A stretch of DNA of 19,047 nt from Saccoglossus kowalevskii. Its lineage: Eukaryota; Hemichordata; Enteropneusta; Harrimaniidae. The stretch covers positions 390,450-409,496 of the forward strand of contig NW_003141313.1 in the NCBI RefSeq assembly GCF_000003605.2, in the 5' to 3' direction. Below, piece by piece: positions 8,983 to 18,699 of this stretch (positions are counted from its first letter, which is position 1; every line of letters begins with the position of its first letter). The notes beneath the pieces were generated by a model that saw only the letters and a program-made list of their open reading frames with translations, had not been told where the DNA came from and did no database searches. The translations under genes were made by a program, and so were the position numbers.

Positions 8983-10062
8983 ATGCCGGGTACTAGCGTT
9001 AAATATCAGCGAGGGAGTAGTGGAGGGGTACCTTCGTTGCAAGAAGACGTAGGTTGGGATTGGAAAAGCGTCGTTGTTATAATATTGGGACTAGCCGATG
9101 TTATTACAGATTGGTTAAACTACGGTGCTTGGGCCAACCTACAACCGGGACTTTTGGTGGGACCACCACATACAATGACTCTGTTCGGACTTCTTGTGTT
9201 CACTGTTGCCGGTACTTTCACCTATGGGTTTGATGTGGTAAACACCTTATTTAAAGTCAAAGGTCGCAAGCATATATCCCAGGATTACGCGGGACTGGTA
9301 CAGCTATGGCTCGAAGACGTGCCACTTGCTTGCATCAATGTGTTCATCGCTCCGTGTTCGTGGGCCCTGGCTCGAGTCACACAGTTGGTTGCAGTAGCTG
9401 TTGCCGCCATTATATGTACCTTCAAATTCTCCAAGGTACTCTTCAACTTTTGTTTCAAGGGGGCCTTCTGCGAGAAACCACTGACCAGTTTGTTCGTCTT
9501 CATTCTTTCACTTATTGGCGCCTGTCTTGTCATCGTCTGTTCCATCGCCGTTTTCATCCGTAATCTACAACAATTGCACGGTTCCGACACTTACGGGCTG
9601 GATAATGCATATATATCGCTACCCACTACCTATCAAAACCATGTCCTTGTTGGTGTGGGAACTGTTGTCGGAGACGAAAGCGAGGTGGTCACCCACGTCG
9701 AGTACACTTGTAATCGCACCTTGGACATGCGAAAAGTCGGTAATAAATGCCCACCCGAATTCGAAGACGCGCGAGTCAAGAGCCTCATCTTTGGCTTCGA
9801 ACACATTCAAGCAAGCGACGCCGTGCCCTACGGAAATGTCATGTACGACACCGTGCTGAAGTACACTGACGGCCGATGTGTTCGTAATGGTGAACTCAAA
9901 GAACCGTCGTATTTATGGTACTGCGTTTCAGACGAGCTTGGTTTATGCATCGATGGATGGGAACGAGACCTGTGTGATATCTCTGATGGACCAGCTTGGC
10001 ACGAAGAAGTCACGCTTGACTGTGACGGTACAAAGGCGGTCGTTCAACGGCGGCGGCGATAA
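8983..10062 (+). CDS. Uncharacterised multi-pass membrane protein with Cys-rich C-terminal domain (359 aa)
   Basis: A single uninterrupted frame from ATG 8983 (AAAATGC context, in-frame TAG at 8923) to TAA at 10060-10062. Hydrophobic segments lie at about residues 28-47, 64-87, 113-146 (long enough for one and a half or two passes, around a Pro and Cys at 124-125) and 167-192. A basic loop KVKGRK (91-96) separates the second and third. Notable motifs are GLADVITDWLNY at the first segment and QLWLEDVPLACINVFIA (107-123). The tail 193-359 has seven Cys (243, 256, 299, 314, 322, 331, 347), a glycosylation sequon NRT at 244-246 and a terminal RRRR. The Cys and sequon favour an extracellular tail, which needs an odd number of crossings. 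The D-x-x-T/S-D first helix plus LEDVP motif loosely recalls XK-related scramblase-like layouts, but I cannot assign a family. Codon usage and CpG content fit a genuine host gene. Apparent lack of coding introns suggests an intronless gene or retrocopy. Confidence 0.85.
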   Translation: MPGTSVKYQRGSSGGVPSLQEDVGWDWKSVVVIILGLADVITDWLNYGAWANLQPGLLVGPPHTMTLFGLLVFTVAGTFTYGFDVVNTLFKVKGRKHISQDYAGLVQLWLEDVPLACINVFIAPCSWALARVTQLVAVAVAAIICTFKFSKVLFNFCFKGAFCEKPLTSLFVFILSLIGACLVIVCSIAVFIRNLQQLHGSDTYGLDNAYISLPTTYQNHVLVGVGTVVGDESEVVTHVEYTCNRTLDMRKVGNKCPPEFEDARVKSLIFGFEHIQASDAVPYGNVMYDTVLKYTDGRCVRNGELKEPSYLWYCVSDELGLCIDGWERDLCDISDGPAWHEEVTLDCDGTKAVVQRRRR

Positions 10063-10739
10063 GACGGTCTAACATTTCACATTTTATAGGATTTCATGGC
10101 TCGTTTTTTGATTTTTATAATGTATATGTTCAGCTCAATAATTCAATCGTTCCGGTGGTGAAAGAAAATTATTTCCATATAAATTTCGACGATCATTGCT
10201 AGGGGGAGCCATGATCGGATGAATAGTTGTGTTCTACTTCGAGAATGAACATACTGACCGTGGTATAAGTGAATCATGTTACGGGTTAAGGTCACCATGC
10301 TCATTGCTTGAAAGTATTGCACATTCATAGGAGTAGGTGGGTTGGTTGACTCGTTTATTAAATCATAACAATTGTATATACACAATTTTTACCGCTACAT
10401 GTACAAATGTTTTTACCCGGTTGTAGCGAGTCTAATTTTCGTTAACAGGTTGTTATAAAATAACACTAATCTAAAAGTGTCTATTAATAATTAAACGTGC
10501 AGAGGGACATATGGGAGTCTATTTTGGGAGTTCCGATTTTCCTACAATTACCGCACAACAGCTGCGTGCATATAATTGCCCTCTGACAGATTCCATTCTT
10601 CGTGTTAACATGACTAGTAACGTAGCAACAATATTGAACTTGCTATCTAATCTATATAACCAAGGACTTATAGTTTGTATGATAATTTTTCTGTTGTACC
10701 ATTTAATTTCTGTTTAAGTCATTGTATAAATCGCAAAAT

Positions 10740-10745
10740 AATAAA
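10740..10745 (+). terminator. Polyadenylation signal AATAAA, first candidate
   Basis: Canonical hexamer 678 bp after the membrane-protein stop codon. No marked GT-rich element follows directly, so it is probably weaker than the one at 10833. Confidence 0.35.
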
Positions 10746-10832
10746 CAGGATATTTCTATGACTAAAATCTGCCAAACAATCCTAAATTCATAAGGGAAAC
10801 TACGTTTTGACAACTTAAGGAGCCTTGTTTTC

Positions 10833-10838
10833 AATAAA
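10833..10838 (+). terminator. Polyadenylation signal AATAAA, preferred for the membrane-protein gene
   Basis: TTTTCAATAAAGC is followed about 20-35 bp later by CCGTAACCGTGTGGTAC, a G/T-containing downstream element. This would place cleavage near 10855 and give a transcript of roughly 2.2 kb. Confidence 0.5.
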
Positions 10839-11010
10839 GCACATCGTGCCTTCCAGGCCGTAACCGTGTGGTACATAATTAATATAATGTATGGAAATAC
10901 TTGGGTATCTTGCTGTAAGTTGTGTCAAATATGAGAATTTTACGGAGAACTTAGTTATTCGCCGAGTGAGAATGTATCTTAGAGGATATCCCGTGACAGA
11001 CGTTTAACGC

Positions 11011-11018
11011 TGACGTCA
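11011..11018. promoter_or_regulatory. Perfect CRE TGACGTCA
   Basis: Palindromic CREB/ATF site about 170 bp past the membrane-protein polyadenylation signal, at the left edge of a CpG-rich patch. An inverted CCAAT (ATTGG) lies at about 11096. It may mark a second promoter or an enhancer. Confidence 0.4.
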
Positions 11019-11050
11019 TTCGCCTTGCGTGCACGACCACACGCGTTTTT

Positions 11051-11254
11051 ATGTTTGTAAACATTGACCGGTATACGGTGACAAATACTTTTCACATTGG
11101 TTATTACTCTTTGTGTGCGGTTTTAGTGCTCGGTTTCGTTGATTTCGATAGATTTTGTAGCCTCGGTCGCCGCTCCGCGACATGTACGATGTGGGTCCCA
11201 TGCGACGTGTACGACGCTAGTGAAATACATTTCAATATTTTTCAGACAATTTAA
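11051..11254 (+). other. Small open frame (67 codons), doubtful
   Basis: ATG 40 bp after the CRE at 11011, stop at 11252-11254. The product has one hydrophobic stretch (YYSLCAVLVLGF) and no recognised motif. It covers the CpG cluster at 11161-11220 (ten CpG in 60 bp). Only the position near a promoter-like patch argues for it; chance is an adequate explanation. Confidence 0.15.
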
Positions 11255-11303
11255 TGATTTTTACTTGTTAAAGTTCATCGGGTTGACCTCTGTTCAATCT
11301 TTA

Positions 11304-11311
11304 TGACGTCA
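11304..11311. promoter_or_regulatory. Perfect CRE TGACGTCA
   Basis: Third exact copy of this 8-mer in the central region. A CACGTG E-box follows about 40 bp later, at about 11354. Confidence 0.35.
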
Positions 11312-12500
11312 AATCACAGTGTACACAATGTGATAATGCATCCAACCATCACCACGTGAACAGTGATTGAACAAAGACAGTGGAACGCTACCACAATCCT
11401 TGAATAGTTTAGATACCTTCGATAGCTATGTTATACATGCCACTTCAAGTCTGTGGGCGCTGACCTTGTTCAACTGATGGCATTCAGGTTTTTTTGATAA
11501 GTTTTATATTCCCCCTGTAACTCGCGTATGAACTGAATCCCGAATACAGACATCGATGTAACTTGTAATACACGTGTAGAGTTATAGGTTAATGTGTCCC
11601 AACTCGCATCATTTATATCAGTTTATCGTCGAACCACGACGCGGAGAATGTAACCTAATTGCACTCCTTTAGAAAATGTACTGATAACAAATGCATGTTC
11701 ACAGGTGAACGTATCACGTGATCATAATCTAAAGCAATTAAGCGGTGAGATTGTACTGACTTTAGTGATTTGATTGCACCCAAGACTGGGGCCGCCAGTG
11801 TTACGGGTAATTTCAGTGGCTCTGAGGTCAGTGGTACCGTACAAAAATAAGATTCATTTTACCATAAAGTTATCCTTGATTTTCCCAGTATGAGAATGTC
11901 CAATTACGCAAATGTGTTTTGGAATATGAAAACACCAATTCCATTAATATCTTAGAAATAACATAATTTTGAATTATTCACATCGGGATGATTACGATTT
12001 TCTTGTGATGTGATCTGTTTCTATGACAACATCCAGTCCCCAGGCCTATATTCACTATAACGCCGTCATACAGTTTTCCGGGTAATGCCAAGATATGTAA
12101 TACGAGCTGGTCTCCTGCATTATTTATGTTCATATCTCAATACACGTTTTCAATCATGTTGCCACTGTAAGGCAAAGTTGTATTCATCAAATTTTCAACA
12201 CTACTCCTTTGATTTGTGTACAGAATTATTTAGCCTTTCCATCGCCGTATTTTCTCACAGTCGAATCTTCAATAAGCTCGATTAACGATTTACATACTCT
12301 TGTTTATTAGGTTATTTACATATTCTAATCATATTTGTTTATCCATCGTTCTATTTTTCATATCTTGAATATGATTGTGTAATTTTATACATTTGCTTTT
12401 ACCGAGTTCTTGGCTTCATGTGTATATATCAGTTATATTGTATGATGATCATCGCGTTGTTGTGTACATATATGATTTATCTAGTTAATTTGACGGTGAT
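11312..12500 (+). other. CpG-retaining non-coding stretch, no gene seen
   Basis: No coding region is supportable. Palindromic E-boxes ACACGTGT (about 11571) and TCACGTGA (about 11717) occur. No transposon remnants were noticed. It could be 3' UTR, noncoding RNA or regulatory DNA. Confidence 0.4.
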
Positions 12501-12506
12501 AATAAA
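12501..12506 (+). terminator. Polyadenylation signal AATAAA with GT-rich downstream element
   Basis: GATAATAAAGTT is followed by TGTGTATATCGTGTCATGTT about 15 bp later, the best hexamer plus GT-rich combination in the window. It has the same strand as the membrane-protein gene, so it could be a distal 3' end of that transcript or the end of an unrecognised noncoding transcript starting near 11020. Confidence 0.4.
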
Positions 12507-13673
12507 GTTATAATTGCAAATGTGTATATCGTGTCATGTTATCTATGCATATTGTCCGAAGCTGGTTAGTGTGATGATTTGTAAACAGGTCTCACTGTGC
12601 AATTCCGCTCTTTGCATACTTAAGTCTAGTACATAGATGTTCCGGGTACTAGATATCCCGCGATTCTTTGCGCGGCCATGACATAAGTTGATGATTAAAA
12701 CGTCAAAATATTTGTCGATTACGTAATCGTGTATGAATCCCGAATCATAGTAGAGAGCCTAGTTAGCGGTTATTTTACAAATCACTTCTGGTGTCTGCAG
12801 ATTTGTAAATTTGACTTCATATATACCCGTGTAACCATAGGCACCAATCTCAAATCAATACAACTGTGGTTCACTCGTAAATTATTAAAACTTAGTTTCA
12901 CCATAAAATCGTTCACTAATAAATACGGTGAAATATTAAAGTTTGTGTCGTGATTGGAGGATGGAGTCTCTTCAATATGTGTCGCAAAAAGGATGGATTT
13001 CTCATCAACCAGAGTTCACCCTGTAATAATGGTGCATTGGGAATTCGTGTGACTGCATACAAACTAATTTACCTACAGATTTTCATCGTCGGTACCATTT
13101 CTGAGTATCGTGTTGATGAATTCATTCATAGCTGCACTGAGTTATAATTATTGCTATGATAATGTGACCCCATTCGCGAAACGTGCTTGCAGTTCAATTC
13201 AATTTTGACAGCCTCGAAGCTTCAAGAATAAATTAAATCGAAATGCACACAACGTTTGTATTATTACGTCGTGTTATTATGTCCTTGGTCGTTATGTATA
13301 GCTTTTAATGGGAATTATTCTAAATTGTCACGGTGGTCGTCAGAATCATTATATTACGTGCTATTCATGGAAACTCAATAGCAACCACGTTGCTGGGGGA
13401 TCTATTTAAATACGGTGTAACGCATACTGGTACGTTGAACTATAAAACAATACACAATGCCGACCGCTAATTTCACGTCTCTATGGTTACATAGATCAGG
13501 GGAACAGGAAACGTGATGACGACAGAAAACAAGTCTCGTGCCTCTCGCTATCAACGAGATTTCGGCGACCATTTGTGTTCGAGATTAATTAATCTTTGAC
13601 GCAGTGGTCCATGTACATATCAAGAAATATTGTCATAGTTCTGAATATATGCACATATATATTATATAAAATA

Positions 13674-13678
<5 letters not shown>
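12507..13678 (+). other. Non-coding stretch, no gene seen
   Basis: Short plus-strand frames (12729-12953, 12950-13147) have no recognisable motifs. A TATA-like TATAAAAC lies at 13441 with ATG at 13457 opening only 19 codons. No coding gene is called. Confidence 0.4.

Positions 13679-13711
<33 letters not shown>
13679..13711. repeat. (TA)n microsatellite
   Basis: About 16 perfect TA units. The frame reading through it (poly Tyr-Ile) is an artefact of the repeat. Confidence 0.95.
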
Positions 13712-13716
<5 letters not shown>

Positions 13717-15358
13717 TCCACTCCTCCTGGTATACGTACCAATATATATATTGGCCGTTACATCTGAATGTAATATTTAGATACCATGAAACCAGTGCAA
13801 GATTTGGTTATTGTTTGACAACTAATCTGTACACGCATATACTAAGACATATTCTCGTAATATTTGGAGCCTTCACAACGACTTGCAAATAGATATATTT
13901 GATTATTCGGAAACTGGTTTCAATTTAAATTGCATTTGTATTATATCATTATCTTGTGATCTCAATACTGTTTAATAAAAGCTTTAACATTCTCATTAGT
14001 GATCGTATTATTAACAATGAAAATGACGTCATTGAGGGATATAGAGAGTGATCGGTGAATGGTACACAAACTCGGCTTTGAATTGTGGAGGCGAAAACAC
14101 GGTATGGTTATGGTTTCATATATCACGGCGACTAACGTTGATGATTGCGGTGAAAGACGATTGGTTGTGTACTATGCCAAATATAAGGATATTTACCCAG
14201 TGAACATACCTGTTCAGTCACGTGTCTGTACGCAAATATTTGTATATACTTATAAGCCTAAACGTCAGAAAAATAACATGCTGAAAAGCTGAACACCAAG
14301 ACTCGAGGTCAGCGGCATTTAAAAATGACTATGAATGAATTATTTTTGAAGAATTATCTCGGGGAGAAGACAGAGCCTCTATAGAAACTTGACCTACATT
14401 AGTGTTGAACAATCATTTCGACAATGAACAGTGGTTTGATTGAAACTTGAGCCAAGTAACCGGCCTCAATTATATCATTAAATACCATAATTTTGTTTGT
14501 TTGGTTGGCCAAGTATGTTCATATCACAATGACTTCACTTTCAGAAAATATAGAACACATGGGGGCTATGTCATTTTTTAATGGAATTTCCCCCGGTCAC
14601 ACTGACCCCCGTCATCGTAAAGGTCATCTAATTACACCGATGACCTCAGATGACACGAGCAGTTCGTTATCAGGAAATGCAAATATTGATACAATTCATG
14701 ATTTGTTATTACTGTAGACGCATGTCAGTCTATCTATTTATCACGCCGATTTCCCTCTCACCAGGTGACATGTTTAAACAGTTGATAAGGGTAACATTAA
14801 CCTTGTTTAGCGCATATTTTGTGAGGAATTTAGCGAAATATTGAATAAATATTTTAACAATGCACACAATTACACTGAAAAACGACTTTCTCGGTTTTAC
14901 GGGATACTGATGTCAGTTTGTTTTTTCACTGTATTTATGATTCTTGTCTTCAATGATTCGGCCATTGAGTCTAAATCTAACTTCCGGAAGATAGGGCGGC
15001 ATCATGCATGCCTGGCTCAAAAGTACTAACTTGAGGACAGTGCTGACAGGCGTTGACTGCATAGTAATTGGTGCCATAACTACTTCTTTGAGATTTGAAA
15101 ATATAATTAATAGTTTCCAATCTAAGTGCAATGTAGCAACTTATCATTCCCGACCATTGACCCCTGCCTTCAAACATAGTTAAAACCTGGTAACTTTGCC
15201 CTTTGTTATATGTATAATATTATTATAGTTTGTTTCAATATGAATATGCATTTTCATAATTAATTTTGAATACAAACAAGTTTTCGGACTGAAACAGAGA
15301 TAATATTTGTATGTCATATATATAAATTTGAGCTGACTGAAAGCTCAGTCGAACAATG
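13712..15358 (+). other. Non-coding stretch, no gene seen
   Basis: Contains AATAAA at 13974-13979, a fourth CRE at 14024-14031 and an E-box CACGTG at about 14220. Open frames at 14059-14292, 14493-14717 and 14841-15029 are short, overlap in different phases and carry no recognised motif. A small hairpin, CTGACTGAAAGCTCAG, sits just before the MITE. Confidence 0.4.
14024..14031. promoter_or_regulatory. Perfect CRE TGACGTCA
   Basis: Fourth exact copy in the central CpG-retaining region. It sits 35 bp before an ATG-opened 77-codon frame (14059-14292) that I cannot assign to any family. Confidence 0.35.
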
Positions 15359-15668
15359 TTAAAGGGCGGTAGTCATCGCGCCACGCATGCGCGAGATATA
15401 TGGGTCTAATATAAAAAAGATGGTGACTTTGACTGTTACGTAGATCATCCAATACAAACTGAGACGTTACCAAGCTTTAATTGGGTATTTTACAGGTGAT
15501 TGGAAGGTATCGAAGGAGTCACCGGCGGTAATTAGTGCAAGTCGTGCCCAGGCCAAACCTCATACTTAAGATTTCCATTTAATAGAAGAGCGCATTTAAT
15601 TGTGGAAAAATCAATGTTTATCAACATTAATGTCACACATGCGCAGCGCGACGCCTACAGCCCTTTAA
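15359..15668. mobile_element. MITE with TTAA target duplication and about 34-bp terminal inverted repeats
   Basis: TTAA at 15359-15362 and at 15665-15668 flank a 302-bp element. The left end reads AGGGCGGTAGTCATCGCGCC then ACGCATGCGC. The reverse complement of the right end reads AGGGCTGTAGGCGTCGCGCT then GCGCATGTGT. The match is about 23 of 30 within the inverted repeats. A TTAA duplication is known for piggyBac and Kolobok superfamilies; the AGGGC-type end is closer to what I know of Kolobok-like elements than to the CCC-starting piggyBac ends (inference). There is no coding capacity, so it is nonautonomous. Confidence 0.8.
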
Positions 15669-16115
15669 GTAAGCATTTTTACAGAAAAACACTACAAGTG
15701 TTTGAAGATGTAGATTCTCAGGAGGCATCAGTACTGTTGACTTCTCTCTCCACTTAAAACCAAATAACCATATTTAGATTCGTACAATGTATATAATGAG
15801 GTAGTTCATAATTGTCTCATTAATTTTTGACAGAGATACCTGTACAAAATACTTGGACAATAACCAGCTAAGATGTTATGTTATCTGGCGTGTTTTACGA
15901 TTCAGTTAACGTCTAAATGCAGCACTTTTTTTAGATGAGGCATTTGTTTTTATACTAAAATATCTGAATTACTTTGAATAATATTAACACGAAAGTACAA
16001 TTGATATTCAATTAATACAGATTTGATTTAACCTGAATAAATTTAAAATTTAAGAATCATACTGAATTATGGGTAAAACTATCAACAAAATAACTCATGC
16101 ACAGTTCATCACATC
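15669..16115. other. Intergenic, no gene seen
   Basis: Very AT-rich; no open frame of interest and no recognised element. Confidence 0.5.
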
Positions 16116-16129
16116 TGTAGCCCTTTAAA
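16116..16129. repeat. Solo end related to the TTAA MITE
   Basis: CTGTAGCCCTTTAA reproduces the right-hand terminus of the element at 15359-15668 (CTACAGCCCTTTAA), including the TTAA. No matching left end is visible close by, so it may be a truncated relative or a chance match of a 14-mer. Confidence 0.35.
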
Positions 16130-16500
16130 ACGGATTTCATATCAATTTGTTGTAGTCACTTTAGATTAAATAAAATACAAAAGAACGAGCCAGCTAGCTA
16201 ACTAAAAAGTGAATATTAAAAAATATCAAACTGATAGTGATCAGTTAAATAAATATGAATTTCAAGAAGAAGTAAAAGGTGCACAATTTTCCTTTCAAAA
16301 TGTGGATGCAACTTTTTGCCTATTATGTATTGTTTTGATAACTTTGGTTTAAACAGACACAATTTTTATTGGTTTCAGATCTTGATCAAATGCTTGGCAC
16401 CCAAAGGGTTATTCATAGTGCTTATATCAATTATCTGACATCTTGTTTTCCATGAGTTGACATTGAAACCCAGTCGCCCCTTCGCAAAAATGCAGTAAAT
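16130..16500. other. Intergenic, no gene seen
   Basis: AT-rich sequence between the solo MITE end and the repeat at 16501; nothing recognisable. Confidence 0.5.
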
Positions 16501-16560
16501 GGCGTTTCAGAGGGTCTAGATCTCAAAAGTTTTAAGGGGGAGCATGCCCCGGACCCCCTA
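16501..16560. repeat. Interspersed-repeat fragment ending GGGGGAGCATGCCCCGGACCCCCT
   Basis: A G-rich run, AAGGGGGAGCATGCCCCGGA, is followed by CCCCCTAG, forming imperfect hairpins (GGGG/CCCC around GCATGC). It contrasts sharply with the AT-rich surroundings, and the motif resembles ends of common interspersed repeats of marine invertebrates (from memory, not verified). It abuts the palindrome that follows. Confidence 0.4.
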
Positions 16561-16626
16561 GACTGGTTACGAACCACACCGAGTTCACGACTCGGTTAGC
16601 CTCGCTCAACTGGTTCGTAACCAGTC
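16561..16626. repeat. Nested perfect palindrome (16-bp arms with inner 7-bp stem)
   Basis: GACTGGTTACGAACCA (16561-16576) and TGGTTCGTAACCAGTC (16611-16626) are exact reverse complements. Inside, ACCGAGT (16578-16584) pairs exactly with ACTCGGT (16590-16596) around TCACG. Each 16-bp arm is itself partly palindromic (TGGTTacgAACCA). It could be a cruciform, a hairpin transcript or two close transposon ends. Confidence 0.85.
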
Positions 16627-17248
16627 TTGTGATTGGTTCTTGGCAAATTCTAAACAGGCCACGCCTCCAACTGTGCCGTGCTTTCTGTAACTATGTAACC
16701 GTTGTTCGTTGTTCTCGTTGTTCGTAAATGAAGTCATTTTTGTAGTTTTCTTGATTTATTCTAGTAATATCGGTAAAATAAAAGTAAGTCTTTGGCAAAG
16801 TTTGAAAGAGCAACTAATATTTTCAAGCTAGTATTTTTTATACATTTTATTTTTAATTCTTTTCGTCTGTTTTTTCGAGTTTAGAAAATGTGGGCTCACT
16901 TAAGCCTTCATCCCGTGCCTATTTCTTACACTAGATACCAGCCGATATCCCCCTCATATAGACTGCATACAGTTGATCATAGTTCCTGGACTCCCTGTGA
17001 TTGAACACGTACAACAATACATATTCCCAGTGGAACCAGTGATCTCTGAATTTGTATCACAAGTAATCAGTCAAATAGAACATTGTAAATGTTTTATCAG
17101 ATTTTGACTACTATTTTCTCAATTTTTATATGACATTTTCACACAGGACATCTGACGTTGGTACTAAGAAAATATTTTATACTGAAAAATTACCTAGTTT
17201 GATACTGTTTGGAATAGAATTAGTAAAGTTATTGTATATACAATTATT
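16627..17248. other. Intergenic; promoter-like patch at its left end but no gene seen
   Basis: Just after the palindrome there is ATTGG (inverted CCAAT, about 16632) and GGCCACGCCTCC, GC-box-like (about 16658). The first ATG after them closes after four codons. No coding region follows, so I call no promoter. Confidence 0.35.
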
Positions 17249-17282
17249 AACAACAACGACAACAGCAACAACAACGACGACA
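17249..17282. repeat. Imperfect (AAC)n microsatellite
   Basis: AACAACAACGACAACAGCAA continuing with AAC and GAC units. On the minus strand it encodes a Cys-run in a spurious frame. Confidence 0.85.
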
Positions 17283-18186
17283 GATATTTTCCTTTAAATA
17301 TAACTTTCCCTTTCCTCTTTGATGATACGGGAAGGTAAAAAGGATGGGATCAATCCAATTATAGTTAGGTGTACTGCAACTATTAGCATAATGGGTGAAA
17401 CAATACAAATCCATGATCTCCAAAGTTATTGATATGCCATATACCATGTGAACGCTTTTGTTGTTCTGGTGGTTGGAAACAGATCTGTGTATTGTTATGG
17501 CCAAAGACTATATAATTGGTCTCCAAGTGACTAAGTTATTTGCCACTCTGTGTCATCAAAATGCAAACGGGACCAATCTGTTTTTATTATGATGCTTGCT
17601 AACTACTAGCTTCCTGGCTGAGTTGTCCCTGAAAGGTCATCATTTGTAGTGGAAATAACTTGAGTTGTAGTCAACTTAAATTTACTGTGTTTTGCTGTGT
17701 GACTCTATTACACCATTCTGATTCGATTCGATGAGACATGTTCCAAATTTTTGATATAGAACCTTTTTTTTTTTACTTCCCGATGGATAATGCTCTTAAC
17801 GTGTAACTTTAATTTATCACGTTGCATAGTAGTGTATAGGGTGGGAAATTTGTAAATGATCTTGATTTCTTTTTTATTTTCAAAAGTTCTTTGTCTTTGA
17901 ATTTGTCAACAGCCTTATTTGACTCATACCACTTCTGGGGGGAAATGACAAGACACGGTATTTTGGGACCCCTCTTTAATGATACACAAATATTAATGTT
18001 ATGTTAATAACTTCATCTGAACAAGATCTGGTTCTGATTGTGAAACAAGAACTTGGGATTTGAATAATTCCCGACGAGAACACTTAATTCCCTGTAAATT
18101 TTTGAGGACTCACTTTTCCGCGGCCCAACACTATGACGCTCACATTCAATAAAGTAGTCTTGTTTGTTGTAAGATAATTGGCATAT
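17283..18186. other. Intergenic, no gene seen
   Basis: AT-rich; no recognised coding region, RNA or repeat. Confidence 0.5.
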
Positions 18187-18214
18187 GTCACAGTGCTTAC
18201 GTCACAGTGCTTAC
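18187..18214. repeat. Two-copy 14-bp tandem duplication
   Basis: GTCACAGTGCTTAC occurs twice in direct succession; the junction creates TTACGTCAC, a near-CRE. Confidence 0.9.
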
Positions 18215-18699
18215 GGAAAGTTGATTCTGGAACATCCATGTTGGCTATATTCTGCGTGAATATCATTGTTCTTATAACACTTTTACAGTATAAATATTGG
18301 GTTGATTAAATCATTACTCTAAATATAGCTTATATGCTTATATTCTAATATGATGGATTAGATTTGTTTCGTTCAAGTTTGAGAATCTTTTTATAATAAC
18401 CGGAATTTATAGATTGAAAAAATTAGATGATGTTGAGCATGTTTATTCGACTATTCACACGTGGAAGACCATGGTAATATGGACGCAGTAGAGTGGGTGT
18501 GAGGAGAGTTACTCTTTCGCAATCAATAAATATATGATCATTTTTTTAATCCACTCCACATTTTCCATTGATTAACAACAACATAAGGTAAAATATCGCG
18601 CGAGTTTGCATTTAAAATCCACCAAATTGAATTTACGTTATTATGTAGTCGCCATCGGTGTTATGTTTATTACACCAAAGTACTCGTAGACTGATTTCT
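18215..18699. other. Intergenic, no gene seen
   Basis: AT-rich sequence between the 14-bp duplication and the minus-strand reverse-transcriptase remnant; no motif recognised. Confidence 0.45.

Larger units (their letters stand above)
10063..10855 (+). other. Probable 3' UTR of the membrane-protein gene
   Basis: It follows the stop codon on the same strand and ends at the polyadenylation signals below. It contains TGTATATA at 10373-10380, which fits the Pumilio-binding consensus UGUAHAUA. The open frame 10511-10717 (68 codons, hydrophobic end) shows no recognisable motif and is not called as a gene. Confidence 0.4.

Noticed and set aside
9285-9859. Several overlapping frames on both strands inside the membrane-protein gene
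   Set aside because: Shadows of the main frame; none carries recognisable motifs.
13457-13516. TATAAAAC at 13441 followed by an ATG opening 19 codons
   Set aside because: The TATA lies only about 10 bp before the ATG, the frame is too short, and there is no convincing splice donor.
16609-16625. tRNA T-arm-like hairpin (ACTGG TTCGTAA CCAGT)
   Set aside because: Loop position 58 is not A, and no acceptor, D or anticodon arms are found on either strand; it is part of the larger palindrome.
17249-17504. Minus-strand 85-codon frame with a Cys-rich end
   Set aside because: The Cys run is produced by the (AAC)n microsatellite and the rest has no recognised motif.
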